This document shows positions 1-15,000 of a stretch of 64,000 nt of DNA, piece by piece. The stretch is from assembly GCA_018873225.1 (NCBI GenBank), contig JAEILZ010000004.1:3286001-3350000 (forward strand). Reading direction: 5' to 3'. Below the pieces are notes generated by a model. The model was not told the origin of the DNA, searched no databases, and saw only the letters and a program-made list of their open reading frames with translations. This stretch comes from [Phialemoniopsis] sp. UDSM-2020. Taxonomy: Eukaryota; Ascomycota; Sordariomycetes; Thyridiales; Thyridiaceae. Position numbers and translations under genes: made by a program. Position 1 is the first letter of the stretch. Every line of letters starts with the position of its first letter.

Positions 1-3000
1 CAGGCGACACACCGCAAAGCCTAGCCACCATATTGACAGCTTCGATGTGAGCCTCCGAGCTCTCTTGCCATGGACATAGACTAAACGGCGGCACATCGTC
101 CTCAGCGTCATGGTAATCAGAGTGTTTGACGACTTTGACCGACTTGGCCACATCTCGAAGCTGGGGGCGTTCAAAGATATCGCTTACGGTCAACGCAAGC
201 TCCTCTTCCTGGCAAGCTGCTACAAGCCTCATAGCCGCAACAGAGTCGCCACCAACCTGGAAGAAATTGTCGGTCGCTCCAATCGCAGCTTCTTCAACCG
301 CCATAACCCGGCTCCAGAGGCGTTGCATGCGTTTCTCCATCGGAGAGCTTGGCGCTACTTTGGCCACGCCCAGCAGGCTATACACTGACATTTGGGCCTC
401 GGAGAGGGTCTTGGCGAGGTCTCGCAGCCGGCCACGGTCAAGCTTGCCGGATGTGTTGGTGGGTATGTTTGACACTGGTAGATAGACTGAGGGGATCATG
501 TGTTGCGGCAGGACGTTGCCAAGCGAGTCCTGAAGTGCACGAAAGCGTGAGTGGAGCGGGTTTGACAAAGGCAATAATTTCAGTTCGTTGTCGGCAGTGT
601 CGTTTCTCTTCCCGGTATGCGAGGGACTCTGCGGTACTCGAATGAATGCCGCAAGTACGCGCTTGGAAACCTCGGACACAGGGTTCGATACTTGCACAAG
701 GTCTACAGCGACAGCGGCGCCACCATTCTGCTCTTCAATTGAACCGGGTAAGGTTTCTGTCACCATAAGGTCCTTGAAGTGTTGCTCAATGTCGCCAATC
801 TCGACGCGCTGTCCATTGATCTTGACCTGGGTGTCTTTGCGGCCAAGGTAGACAAGCGTTCCATCCACCTCATACCGCGCCAGGTCGCCAGTCTTGTAGA
901 GCCGTCTGCCGGGATTCAAGCCATACTTCGATACCCAAGCTGGATCGCTGATGAAGGCACTGTTGGTCCTCGCTTCATCATCGAGATATCCTCGGGACAG
1001 GAGTGGGCCTTCAGCGAGAATCTCACCGATACAACCGATGGGCACCAAGACATCCGTGTCGCTGGGCTTGGTGAGCCACAATGTTGTAGCGATACCGTTT
1101 CCAATGTTAGCAGCTTTCGTGCGACTGATCGTTGTCATGGACGGGGTGAATGAGGTGTTCATTCCGCACTCGACGGGTCCGTAGGCATTCATGACGTGTG
1201 CAAAGGGCGCCCATGTCTCGATTAGGCCCGGAGTTACAGCCTCACCAGCCAACGCAAGCTTGTTGATATCAGGCACGCTCTTGGGGCTTAGCAGGGCAGC
1301 GACTGTTGGCGTGACATTGAGAAAGTCGGCCCTGGATTTGCGGATGGACCCCGCGAGATCGTTCATGAGCTGATCCTCAGACGCAATGCAGATAGTTCCA
1401 CCGACGCTGAGAGGGATGAAGATGTCTTGAAAGCTGACGTCGAAGAGATACGACGCGAATTGGAAGACGCGTGTGCCGTGCTCGATCCCAAATGCTGGAC
1501 CTTGGACGTCCACAGCTATCACGAGAGCTCGATGATCTAGCACGACCCCTTTCGGGGTCCCTGTGCTGCCCGATGTGTAAATCACGGAGGCCGTGTTGCC
1601 CGATCGAACTTCTGGGAGGGACTGAGGGAAGGTTTCCATATCGGCAAGAGTGGATTCATCAACTCCAAGAACGTGTTGTACAAGTCCTTGGTCCAGTAGC
1701 CTTGGTGTATATGCCCTGCAAGTGAGTACAAGGGTAGCACCGCTGCCACGCAGTACAGCGGCAGTTCGAGCAGCAGGATGCTTGGGGCTCAAATGCACAA
1801 AGGTCCCTCCAGCCTTGAGCACCGCAATCATGGACACGACCGCCCATTTTGACTTGTCAAAGTACAGCCCAATCTTGTCCTCGACCTTGACTCCAAACTT
1901 GCCGATGAGGTATGCCGCAAGCTTCGATGTCACTGCGTCCAGCTCTTGGTACGTGAAGGTGCCGTCCCATGAGTCAATGGCCACCGTGTCGGGGAACTTG
2001 TTGGCTGACGCGGAGACCATGTCATGGAGGGTCTCGTGAGATGGTACCATGTTCATGTAGTTGTTGGAGTTCCATTTGAGGATCTGTTGTATGTCCTTTG
2101 GGCTAGGCTCGCTGACGTTTGCGATAGTGACATCCGTCATATTGGTATTTGCGGCAGCAGCACTGATACGTGTAGCTATGTGGCAAAAGTTGTCGATGAG
2201 CCGGGCAGTGTACGTATTGGATAAGATGTTCTCGTCGAATCGAGCCTCAACATTCGCGCCTTCGTCGTGGACACCACACTCCACGAGCAGCGGGAATGAG
2301 TCAAAGTCCCTTTGCTGCGTGGCCATCCCATCTTGACTACCGCCAGAATGTGGCTCGGCTCGTGGCTGAATGAGCAAGAGATGGTTCAGTTGCAGCTTGC
2401 TTGCTGTCATCTCTTGGATTGCGAGTAGTCCAGTATGTTCGAATGGCATCATGTCAATAGTCTGCTGGTTGACCTCGCTGAGAAGATCACCAATTTTCTG
2501 GTTGGGGCTGGCTTGCAGCCGCACTGGCACCGTCGTGATGGTCGGGGCAACCATTTCTGTGATTCCACGGACCGGGGCATTGCGGCCTGACAAGGCTTCG
2601 GCGAACAACACATCTTCTGAGTTACTGAAGTTGGCCAGGGTCACTGCCCATGCCGCTCGGAGGACCGTGGCCATCGACACGGTCGATGCATTCAAGTGCG
2701 CTCCTCGAACGAGGCGTTTGTTCGGTCTAGCCTGATATCGTACAGGAAGATCGGCAGGCAAGGTTGCAGGCAGTGTACCTTGGAGCTGCGCTTGCCAGAA
2801 TCTGGCCGTCTCCTCGTGATCATGCTGATTGACGTACTTGATAAATCTGTTGTAGGACACTGACTGGGCGGGAATTGAGCCGTGATAGAAGACATCTTCG
2901 ATCTGCTTGAACAAGAGTTGGAAGCTCCAGCCGTCATAGACCGCATGGTGAGCAGTCCAAACGAAGGTGCTCTCGCCATGGTTCTGGTCCTTGTCATCAA

Positions 3001-6000
3001 CCACGATGGCACATCGGAAGAGTGGCCTGTTGTAGAGCATCTGGTCCGATCGATCGATCTCTATATATTCGGACATTGTCTGGCAGTCCAGGAGCCCGCT
3101 CGTACGGCCGTCACCGCATTCCTCGCGAGTGATAACTTGCAAGGGCCGAGAAAGATGCGATGCCACATTCGACAAGACGATGCGAGTCCTGAGAATTGGA
3201 TGGAAAAAAATTGCACTCCGCCACGCGTCAGCGAACTTGCTCTTGTCGATGTGATCTGGTAGACGATACGAGCCTCTGCCTACATAAGCGCTGTTCTGAC
3301 GGGCTGTGATGGCCATGAGACCTTCCTGTAGAGGAGTACAGGGGTAGATGTCCTCGATGTCGTCACGAGAGATGCCGCACTGTTGTGCTATTTGGCTGAG
3401 CTGGCTATCCTTCTCGTGCGGATCCGTAGGTGCATCCCAAAGACTGAAGGGGGCAATTTGCTCGTCGTTCTGATCCTCATCGGTCAGAGCACTCGCGCCA
3501 CCCTGCCGCTCATCTACAGTTCTAGCCAGCTCATAGATTCTGGGGTGTTGGAAGATGTCGGCGACGCTCAGAGACATGTCTGGGTATTCCCGCTGACAAG
3601 ACGAGGCAAGACGCATGGCCGCCACCGAGTCGCCACCCACTTGGAAAAAACTGTCGTCTATACCGATGGCCTCGGGGTTTCTGTTAAGAATCCGCGACCA
3701 GAGCTGGCGGAGGCGCGTCTCTGTTGGGGCCGAGGGCGCTCTCTTGGTCGTGTTTGCAAGACTGTATATAGCCACCTGGTCATCGGTGAATTTGTTGGCC
3801 AGTGGTACAAGCTGCTTTCTGTCGATTTTCAGCGAGGCGTTCTTGGGCAGCGACCGGACCGGCACGAGTAGGGACGGCATCATGTACTGGGGAAGATCTT
3901 CGGCTAGCTCACGCCGAAGCTCGGCAAGCTGAGCCACGAGTTTAGCAGACATGGGCAATAAGGCGGACTCTGCCCAGTCTATCGCATTAGGTATGCCTGC
4001 ATCCAGTGATCCGACCATGGAGATGAAGGCGTGCACGCGCCGGGCTCCAGGAGTCGGTCCAGGGGTCGATCCAGAGGCCTGCGTAGCCATGACGACGGCC
4101 ACGTCCGCAGCACCGGGCAGCGCCATTGGTAGTGTGCGCCGAATCTTTTGCTCAATGTCGCCCAGTTCCACGCGCTGCCCGTGGATCTTGACCTGATTGT
4201 CTTTGCGTCCGATGTAGGTAAGTGATCCATCTTCATTGTACTTCAAGAGATCACCCGTCTTGTAGAAACGTGTATGCTGTATTGTGAAGTAGCCACACGT
4301 CTTGGCCCAGTCCGGCGGGCTTATGAACACTTCGTCCGTTCTCCGACTATCATTCATGTACCCTCTTGCCAAGAGGGGCCCTTCGACCAGCAGTTCTCCC
4401 GGCGTTCCAATCGGAAGCAAATGGTGGTGATCGTCTGGATTGACGATCCACAGCGAGCCAATCAAACTGAAACCGACATTAGCGAGAGCGTATGGTTCAA
4501 AACGCTGGTTGCAAGTGACGTTGATGGAACACTCGGCAGGCCCGTAGCCGTTCATGAGGCGGCAGTCTTTGCACTTTGACCACGTTTCCACAGTGCTCGA
4601 GCTCGCGCCTTCACCCATCAGCACCAGCGTCCGTAGAGATGGCACGTCTGACGGCTGCATGAGACTCGCCACCGTGTTCGTCAGCATCGCCGTGTTGACC
4701 TGCATACGCCGCATAGCGGCGGCCAGATTGTTGACACGTTCTTCTTCAGAAGGTATGCAGATAGTTCCTCCTCGCTGAAGAGTGGTGAACATCTCAAATA
4801 CACTGGCGTCGAAAGTATAGGCGGCGAACTGGAGAACCCTCGAGCCAGGCTGAATGCCAAATGCTTGTCCCGACCGATCCGCAGTTGTGCACAGGGACCG
4901 GTGCTCGAGCACGACACCCTTCGGCACACCTGAGCTTCCGCTCGTGTAGATGACATATGCTGCGTGGCTGGGCTTAGAGTCAGTTATCGAGCGAGGGGCA
5001 ATTGTTGGATGGTTGGAGGCTGTGGCTTGGTCGAACAATGCCTCATCAACCGTCCAGACTTGGCAGCTCTGGCTGACACGTTGCAACTTGGCCTTGTACT
5101 GCGGACTGGAGAGAATGATCAAGGGTTTGACGTCTCCAAGTATAGCCTCATATTGTTGTGCCGGCCAGGTAGGATTCAGAGGCACGCACACGCCTCCGGC
5201 TTTGAGCACGGCCAGCAACGTCACAACAGTCCATTTGGACTTGTCAAGAGAAAAGGCCACTTTTGACTCATTGCCAGGGGCTACGCCCGCTCCCTGCAAC
5301 ATGGGCACTAGAGAAGTAGCCTGTCGGTCAAGCTCAGCATAGGAGAAATCACCATCCCATGCACACACCGCCGCCCGGCCAGGCTGAGCCACAGCCTGTC
5401 TCGAAATAACGTGATGTATACAGTCATCAACGGCCTCGGAGTCACCAGGCAGCTGGCGATTCCAAGCCACGATCTGCTGCAGATCGCTTGGAGTGGCGCT
5501 TGTAAGACGGCGGATCTGGAGCTGGTGATCCGCATCGGCAGCCGTGACCCGTGCCAAGGCTGACTCGTAGCGTTGGAGCAGCATCTCTACCTCGCGACGG
5601 GGAAGGACAGCCTCATCAAAGAGCGCATGGCATGAGACGCCATTGCTGCTTATCGTGTTGCACTCGATCACAAGGGCATGTGATCCGAATGCAGGGGCGC
5701 TTGCTGTCGTCGCCGAACCTGGTTGCTGCTGCTGTTTGCGTGGCATGAGCAGTCCTCCGGTTGGCTGCTGCTCAGTTTCTACCGCAGGTTGCACAATGAA
5801 GAGGTGTGCTGGCTCAAGCCACCTTCCTCCATGCTCTGATGAAAGCATGTGACGGATGTTCTGGAGGCCTGTATGTTCAAATGGCATCATATCGATGTCC
5901 TCCTGGTAGGTTTGGTCAAGGTACTGGCGCAGAGTAGTGCTCTGCTCAACTTTCGTTCGCATTGGGACGGTAGTGATGGTCGGTCCGACGATACCGAGAA

Positions 6001-9000
6001 TTCCCTGCACCGGAGCGCTCCTACCTGAGAGGACCATGGCAAGGAGCACGTCGTCTGACCCGAGATGAGATGCCAGGACCAAGGACCAAATGGCGCGCAG
6101 GATGGATGGTAAGGGCACACCAAGCGATCGCAATGTTGTCTTATCAATGGAAGCTAGCATCTCGCGATTCAACTCAGAACTGGGGTGAGGCTTGTAGTTG
6201 GCATTCGGCAGTGTAGGGAAACTGGAGGGAAGGTCGCCTTCGCCCCCAAGTTGGGCGGACCAGAAGCTGTGGGCAGCCCGATGATCGACACTGGTCAAGT
6301 GACGAATGAATTGGTTGTACGGAGTGGTGACAATGGGTTGCTGCTGCTGATATCGCTTCTCCATGTCTTCAAGCAGCAACTTCATCGTCCACCCATCATA
6401 AATGGCATGGTGTACGGTCCACACGAAGGTCCAAGTGGATGCCGCAGTTTCGCGGAAGAGACCATAGCGAGCAAGAGCACTGCCAGGCGGGAACCCAATG
6501 GTTTCGTCTTCTGTCAAGTAGCTGGCAAGGGTACCGGTGCCAGAAGAACGAGTCCATTCCAGGTCATCATCGACCACGACCTGAACGGCCCCAGTAGACA
6601 AAGGCTTAGATGTAGACGAAATATCGTCACCATGTACACCACTGGGGACAATGCGCGTGCGTAAGATTGGATGCGAGCGCGCCAGTCGCTGCCATACGCG
6701 CATGAAGCGTTTGATATCGATGGTGCTGGGGAGGTCGTAGACCAGCCGATTCGTGTAAGCACCCGTCTGGTGTGCCGTAATAGCCAACAGCGCTTCCTGG
6801 AGGGGTGTACACGGGTACACGTCTTCAATCTGGTCCATAGACACATCGCATTGCAATGCCAGCTCTTCAAGGCGCGTCGACCGCGCCTCTTCTGGCACTT
6901 TCCACAGTGCAAATGGTTCGATTCTGCCAGACGCAATTTGGCTCCTAGTATCTACTGACTCGGCTTCGACCTCCGATACTGCGATTGTTTCGGCCATGTC
7001 CCGCAACTTGGGGTGTTTCAGGACATTCGCTACCGAGAGCAGCAAGCCCTCCTGTTCGCAGGCAGCCACTAGCCGCACGGCAGAGACGGAGTCACCTCCC
7101 AGCGCAAGGAAGCTATCTCCAGCGCCTATCGACAGAGCATCCACGCCCAGGATTCGGCTCCACAATGCCTGGAGCTGCTTCTGCATGCTCGTGGACGGCA
7201 TCTGCTTGGCATCATCGATCAGTCTGTAACGTGTCCATTCGTCATGACTGAAGCTTATAGCTATCTCCCGCAACCCTTTGCGGTCCAGCTTCCCGGACGT
7301 ATTGACAGGTAATCGCCCAAGGGGCACATATGCTGCCGGGACCATGTACTGCGGGAGCTGTTCCTCCAACGAGGATTGCAGGTCCAGCAGCAGGGCACGT
7401 AGCCAAGGTGGCAGTGGCAAGAGTGACTGTTCTGTCCGAAGGGGCTGTCCTAGATTGGCTGCTTCGGCCTCAAAGAAGACCGCCAATGTTTGACCAGGCA
7501 TATGAGACGCTGCCTCGACCACTTCAACAGCCACTCCTCGGTCTTTGGACAGGAATGGGGGTAACAGCTGCTGCACCTTCTCCTCAATCTCGCCCAGCTC
7601 GACTCGCTGTCCATGGATCTTCACCTGAGTATCCTTGCGCCCTAGATAGGTGAGAGATCCATCGCAGTTGTAGTGTGCAAGATCTCCGGTGAGGAATATT
7701 CGTCTTCCGGTAGACAGCCCAAGCCCGGCCTGTGTCGTCCATCGAGGATTGTCGATGAAGCGAGCGTTTGTCTTGGCCGGATCGTGTAAGTATTCTCTAG
7801 AAAGAAGAGGGCCCTCTGCCACAACCTCGCCGACACATCCGATGGGCGCGAGCAAATTTGAATCATCGGTGTTCACGATGTAGACCTTAGACTTGATCCC
7901 ATGGCCAAGATTGGTCGCGTCTTTTGCGTGCGTCACCCTCGCATTCAAGGTCGTGTTCAAGCCACACTCCGAAGGCCCGTAGACGGTAAGGATCTTGGTG
8001 CGGGGCGCCCATCGAGTGATGATGTCTCCTTTGATGACTTCGCCGGACAGTATCAGAGTACGGAGATGCGGTAGAGTTGTCGGGTCGAGAAGTCCCGCTA
8101 CTGTGGATGTCAAGTGAATGACATCCACGCGCGCATCACGGATCGCTCGGGTCAAACTGTCCGTCAGCTGACTTTCCGAGGCGATACAGAGACAGCCGCC
8201 GGCACACAGGGTGGCGAATATGTCTTGGAGGTGCACGTCGAAGGCGTAGGAAGCGAACTGGAAGACGCGAGTGTCGTTCTTGATTCCATAGCTTTCACCA
8301 AGTGTCTTCATACCCGTGGCAAGAGCACCATGCTCCAACACGACGCCCTTTGGTGTGCCTGTACTTCCCGAAGTGTAAATGACGCAAGCGGCGTGGCTTG
8401 AGCCCACGGAGAGAGATGCGTCGCCATTAAGCAAGGTGTTACCATTCACCTTTACATTCGTCGCGAATAGCGAATCATCAATAACCATGACATGGCCGAT
8501 GAGATCGCGAAGCCTTGGCGTGTGGTTCTCGGATGTCAGGGCAATACGAGCTCCGCTGTTCTGGATGATTGCCCGGATGCGACTTTCGGGATGCTTCGGA
8601 GATAGTTGAACAAACACGCCCCCGGCTTTCAACGTAGCTAACATTGCAACCACGACCCATTTCGACTTGTCAAAATGCAAAGCAACCCTATCCCCAATCT
8701 TGACACCAGCGTGCCGGAGCCGATCCGCCAGACGGGACGATACTTGATCGAGCTGGTGATAAGTGAGCTTGCCGTCCCAAGCGTCAACTGCGAGGCGATC
8801 AGGTGAGCGTGGAGCTTGTTGCTCGAAGAGCCCATGCGCCGTCGCGTCTACACGCGTCAAGTCGACGGAAGCTTGCCATTCGACGATTTGCCTCACGTCC
8901 TGCTGTGACGCCACACCAAGATCGGCTACCGTGACGTCCTTGCCACCAGCGTTGCCAAGAAGGGTCGATAGTACGTGGAAGAAGTGGTCGACGAGACGCG

Positions 9001-12000
9001 AGACTTGCTCCACGGCCAAGACGGACTTGTCAAAACGTGCTTCAATGAGCACATCGCGACCGTCGGCGGCGCCGGCAGCAATATTGCACTCCACCACGAG
9101 CGCATACGAGTCGAAACCCTGGACTCGGTCTTCAACGGCCGTTACCTCCTGATACTCGGGGATCTTTGCCGCTATCTCGTCGCGCGAGAGTGGCTGTATC
9201 ACGAACAGATGTCCGAGATCAAGCTTTGTCTTCACCATGGCTTGGATGCGCTGCAGACCGCAGTGCTCAAAGGGCATCATGGCGACCGTCTGTCGATGGA
9301 CGTCCGCTACGTAGTCGATTGCGCGCTGTGCTGGTTGTAGGTGTACGCGCAAGGGTACAGTGGTGATGGTGGGCGCGACCATGTCCTCAATGCCGGGAAC
9401 GGGCGCATTGCGACCCGACAGGGCCTCGGCGAAGATAACATCGTTGGAGCCGCTGAAGTTGGACACCGCGATGGCCCATGCGCTGCGCATGGCAGTTGCG
9501 TGCGATGCCGAGAGCTCTGTGTTGGTAGCGGTAGGCACGCGTGTTCGCTTCGTCACTCGCATGCTGGTGCGTGGGGTGTAAGAGGAGTGAAGACCTGACG
9601 GGTAGGTCACTGGCCGCTGCTCTGCACTACTCAACTGAGTGCGCCAGTAGGTTGTCTCGGCTTCGACGCTCGACTCTTCGAGATACTGGATGTAGCGAGT
9701 GAAAGGAATCACAGTAGGCTGAAGGCCGCGGTAGAAGAGCTCGTCAATGTGTTTCCATAGTAGCTGGAAGCTCCGACCGTCGTATACGGCATGATGAACG
9801 GTCCAAACGAAGTGTCGATCTCCGTCGTCATCTACGACGATAGCGTACCTGAACAACGCTTTACCGCGGGAAATGGCCTCAACCGCATCCGCCTGCTTGT
9901 ACTCAGCGAGTGTGCGGCAATGTAGCTGGCAGTCCTGATTCCTGATGACGACCTGAAGAGACTTGGCATCCTTGACGCCAACAGGAACAATCCGTGTCCG
10001 CAAGATCGCGTAGGTCTTCACTGCGCTCCGCCATGCCTCTTCGAGCCGACTCGTGTCAATGTCGTCGGGGATTCTGTATGAGCTGCGGCGTATATATGCC
10101 TTGTCTTGGAAGGCAGTCACGGCCATGAGACCCTCCTGGAGCGGCGTACAAGGATAGATATCTTCAATGTCATCAGCGTTGACGCTGCACTGTGCTGCGA
10201 TCTCTTGGAGGCGTGCTGATTGTTTCGTCGGCTCCTCGTTCCAAAGCACAAATGGTTCGGTATCGTTCACCCTATTCGCTAGGTTCTCTTCTGATGTTGT
10301 CACCACTCCCTCGAGATCCTTGGCCAAATCTTTGAGGATGGGATACTCGAAGATCTGGGCAACGGTGACAGTGATGGGAATATCCTCATCTCGAGCGAGT
10401 GATACAAGACGCATGGCCGCTACAGAGTCTCCTCCAAGATGGAAGAAGTTGTCGGTTGCTCCGATTCTATCAGTTGAAGACATTCCCAGGATGCGGGCCC
10501 AGAGACTTTGAAGACTCTCTTCCATGGCTGTTGATGGCCGCACCTTGGCAGCGCCACTACCGCCGGCGAGGCTGTAAGAGGCGATTCGTGCCTCACTCAT
10601 CGACTCAAGCATCTGTCGTAGCCGCTTGCGGTCTAGCTTCCGCGATGCATTCTCAGGCATCTTATTGACAGGTACAAAGATGGATGGGACCATGTAGTGC
10701 GGCAGGACAGAGCCAAGTGCCCCGTAAACTTCTGAGAACCGCCGTCGCAGTATGTCGGTGAGTTGCAGAGCCAGTACTTCATTGACGGAAGCCTCATCGC
10801 CATTCACGCGATGTCGCTCTGCGGTGTCCTCCATGGCCAAAAATGCGGTCAAAAGGTGTCGTTCGGTGTATGATGGGTGGTGGATCAATTCGACCGCGAC
10901 AGTCTTGGCCTCTGGCACGAGGCGATGCAACTGGTACTGTATCTCGCCAATCTCGACGCGTTGACCACGAATCTTGACCTGTGTATTCTTTCGGCCAATG
11001 TAGGTAAGGGATCCCTGGTTGTCATTGTACCTGACCAGGTCACCTGTCTTGAACATGCGGCGCCCTGTGCTGAGGCCAAACTGCTGGACCCACGCTGGGT
11101 CATCGATGAACGAACTCCTCGTCTTGACTTCATCGTTCAAATATCCACGTGCAAGCATCGGACCCTCGATAAGAAGCTCGCCGACGGTACCAAGTGGGCA
11201 CAGTTTGTCACTGTCTGTAGGGTCTACCACCCAGAACAAGTTGGCCAGCGGTCCTCCGATGTTGGAAGCGTGTGACTCATCCTCTATCGGGGGACTGCAA
11301 GATGAATTGATCGAGCATTCTGAAGGGCCGTACGAGTTGAGCAGCTTCACGCCACGGTTGCCCCAGATCGCAACAACCTCGGGCCGCACAGGTTCGCCGG
11401 CCAGGATGATGGTCTTGAGCGTAGGCACGTCGACTGGACGCAGTAGAGCAGCCACGGTCGAGGTAAGATTCGCAAAGTTGGCACGCGTCCGGTTGATGCC
11501 TCCCGAAACATCATTCATGCGCTCGTGGTCGGATATAACACATACGCATCCACCCCGCTGCAAAGTAGTAAATATATCCTGGATGCTCGCGTCGAACGTG
11601 TACGCTGCGAACTGCACGACCCGAGACTGTGGGCCCAGTCCAAATGCCTCCCCATGTGCTTGACAGCTTGTGGCGAGTGCCCTGTGTTCCAAGACCACAC
11701 CCTTGGGCACGCCGGTACTACCAGAAGTATGTATGATAAAGGCAGCGTTTCCAGGCGTTGCGACCGAGCATCGGAAGGGTTCCACATTCTGGAGCTTCCT
11801 TTGTAGAGTGTCGTCAACTAGAAAGACATCACATGAGCTTTTGTGGAAAAGCTTTTCGTGTTGTGGGCTGGCGAGGATGGTGACTGGTTGGACGTTGCAG
11901 AGGATTGCTTCGTTCTGGACGGCAGGGCGCGCGGGATCCAGGGGCACGCAGACACCTCCGGCCTTCAACACAGCTAGCTCGGCCACAACTGCCCATGCTG

Positions 12001-15000
12001 ACTTCTCCAGGCAAAGTGGCACGTTGACTTCAGCTGCCACGCCAAGGTCGACCAGCTGGCCTGCAAGCCGCGCAGCAAGCTCATCCAGCTCTCGGTATGA
12101 AAGATTGATGTCCCATGAACAGATGGCGGGTGCATCAGGATGCAAGTCGACATGGTCTTCTACGACCTGATGAATACACTTCTCCAGAGCTGGCGGCACC
12201 TGCTTATTCCACTCCAACAGACGCTCCACGTCTTGCGGACCCGCCGATAACAGGGATCCCACTGGCAATGGCTCTGTTTGTTGCTTAGCAGACGTAAGTT
12301 GCGCCAGGACGTGCTGATACTGTGCCAGGTATGACTCGACAAGTTTGGCATCGACAACATGGTCGTCGTACTGGAGCTTGAGAGTTACGCCGGTTGACTC
12401 GACGCAGCACTCAAGTATAAGCAGGTACGCCTCAAAGTCGAGTGTGTCCCCACCATCACTCTCAGGTACCATGAGTTCCGACTCTTGCGATTCAGCTCCT
12501 GCCGGTTGGACGAGGAAGTTGGTAGTGAGGGCGAGACCGAGCGCGTCATCGGCCTTGCCAACCAGACGACGGATATTCTGCAATCCCGTCTGCTCGAAAG
12601 CGATCATGCTCGTGGCCTGTTCGTGCATGGCACGCACGAAATCCTGCGTGCTGCCCTGCCGGTCGATCGTGACTCTGATGGGCACTGTGGTCATCGTCGG
12701 ACCTGTCATGTCCGCTATGCCCGCCACTGGTGCACTGCGGCCGGAGAGCGTCGAGGCGAATATGACATCGTCGGAACCCGAATACGTCGCCATGACGACT
12801 GCCCAAGCGGCGCGAAGAACGACGGCTAGTGGCATATCGCGGCCACCAATCTTTGCATTCGTCGTGTCCATCGGGACAAATGCCTCCAATTTTGCATTGG
12901 GACGTGGTTGATATGCTGGAGAAGGGAGAGCAGGGTAGCTGCGCGGCACGTCACCCTGAAGCTGGCCCTTCCAGAATGCTTCAGCCTTTTCGGATTGGGA
13001 CCGGGCGAGATAGCCCATGAAGCGATTGTAAGGCACGACGGGAGCTGCCAGGCTATCTTGCAGGTATAGTTGCTGAAGCTGACTCAAAAGAGTCTGCCTG
13101 CTCCAGCCATCGAAAAGGGCATGGTGGATCGTCCAGACGAAATGGACAGTGGTATCGGCGTGACGTCCGTCGGAGTCCTGCGACTCGACAATCCCGTAGC
13201 GAGCCAATGGACCACCCAGGGAAATGGCAAGCTTCTCCTCCTTAAGTCGATATGCGTCCACAGATGTGCCGGTGCGCCAATTGATACCCTGCTTGACGAC
13301 CACCTGCAGGGACTGCGACCCGGCATTGAGTCCCGGAACGATGCGTGTTCGCAAGATGGGATTCTCAACCACCAGTCGCTCCCACGCTGCTTTGAAGCGT
13401 GCTACGTCGATGGCCTGCGGAATCCGGAAAGCCACGCGCCCGATGTAGGCCTTCGGTTGACGCATTGTGATTGCCATCATGCCCTCTTGAAGTGGCGTGC
13501 AGGGGTAGATGTCCTCAATTTGCTCCGGTAGGATCTGACACTGTGCCGCGACCTGAGCTAAACGTTCAGAGCGTGACTCGATGCTCATGTCCTCGACTTC
13601 TTTCCACAAGGCGAAAGGGGCGATATTTTCCTCGTGAGCGGCTTCCCGGTTCGTGCCACCGAATTGTCCTTGTTCCTGCTCGATGACCTGAGCCAAGTCG
13701 CAGAGTGTGGGGTGCTCAAAGATATCGACGACAGTGGTGACGACTTGTTCTCGCCGAGCCAGAGCCACGAGCCGCATGGCCGCGACTGAGTCGCCTCCGA
13801 GCTGGAAGAAGCTGTCGCTGGCGCCGATGAGGGCTTCCTTCACCCCGAGAACTCTGCTCCAGAGGCTCTGTAGGTGCTTCTCCAGATCAGTCGAGGGTTT
13901 CAATTTCGTCTCGCTGGTGCTACCCTCGGTATAGCCGTATGCGGCCATCTGTCGCTCGTCGAGTGATTTGACAATGTCGCGAAGACGCTGCCGGTCGACT
14001 TCGCCCTGGGACGTTCGTGGCATACGAGATAGTGGAATGTAGACCGACGGAATCATATATGACGGGATAGCACCGGCCAGAGATGTGTTGATCTCGGCGT
14101 GATCGAATTGTAGTTGATTGGACACCGGCAATGGGTGTATGCCATTCACCACAGGGGCAGGCTTCGTTGTCCCGTTTTTCTTATGCCCGTTCATCAGTGG
14201 TAAGGAATGACCGTTTGTGCCATTTGATTGGGTTGGCTTCTTTCCCACCAAGAAGGCCACCACTATTGGCTTCTTTGAGTGTATGGGGGATGTGATAAAT
14301 TCAACGGCAACTGATTCAGCGTTCTCGATGCACTGCATCAGCCGGGCTTCGATCTCTGCGCGCTGGCTGCGAATCTGGACGTGCTCATCCTTGGAGCCGA
14401 CAGAAGTGATTGATCCGTCTGCATTGTAGCGCACCAGTTCCCCAGTCCTGTAGTATTCTACCTGCTTGCCGTTTCGACCTAACTCGGAAGCCCATCGCGG
14501 TACCCATGGACTGGTCGCGGAAGAGGTTGCGACGCTTTCGACGAGAAGCTCACCGATGCTGCCTACGGGCTGTAACTTGTCGTGGTCTCGCGGGTTGACC
14601 ACCCAGAACAAGGACGAGCGGTTGAGTGGTAGCCAGCCCGAGACCTGCTCCTCTGCGGTATCTGGATCACGTCTTCGATACGCCAAGGGATATCCAGCCC
14701 GGGCGGTGCCATAGACTTCGAGCATCCTCACATGCTCGCTCCATGTGTTGTTATTCTTATTCGAAAGCCCCGTCGTCATTTCGGCTGAGTGTACAACCAA
14801 GCTGTGCAGTGACGGTGCATGCTCTGACGATGCCGTCAACGCACTCAAACTTGGGTGGTCCAAGGAAGCAATGGTCGCCTTTGATCTTCTGATGCCGCCA
14901 GCAGCGTCATGAGCGAGCTCGTCCTCCGCCAGAACACAAGTGCAGCCACCGCTTTGAAGCGTGGCGAATGTGTCGTAAACTCCGTGGGCCGATGAGTATG

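Noticed and set aside
11019..11663. Plus-strand ORF of 214 codons
   Set aside because: It lies opposite A3 of the NRPS, whose motifs are clear on the minus strand. The same applies to dozens of other plus-strand ORFs between 1 and 22 kb.
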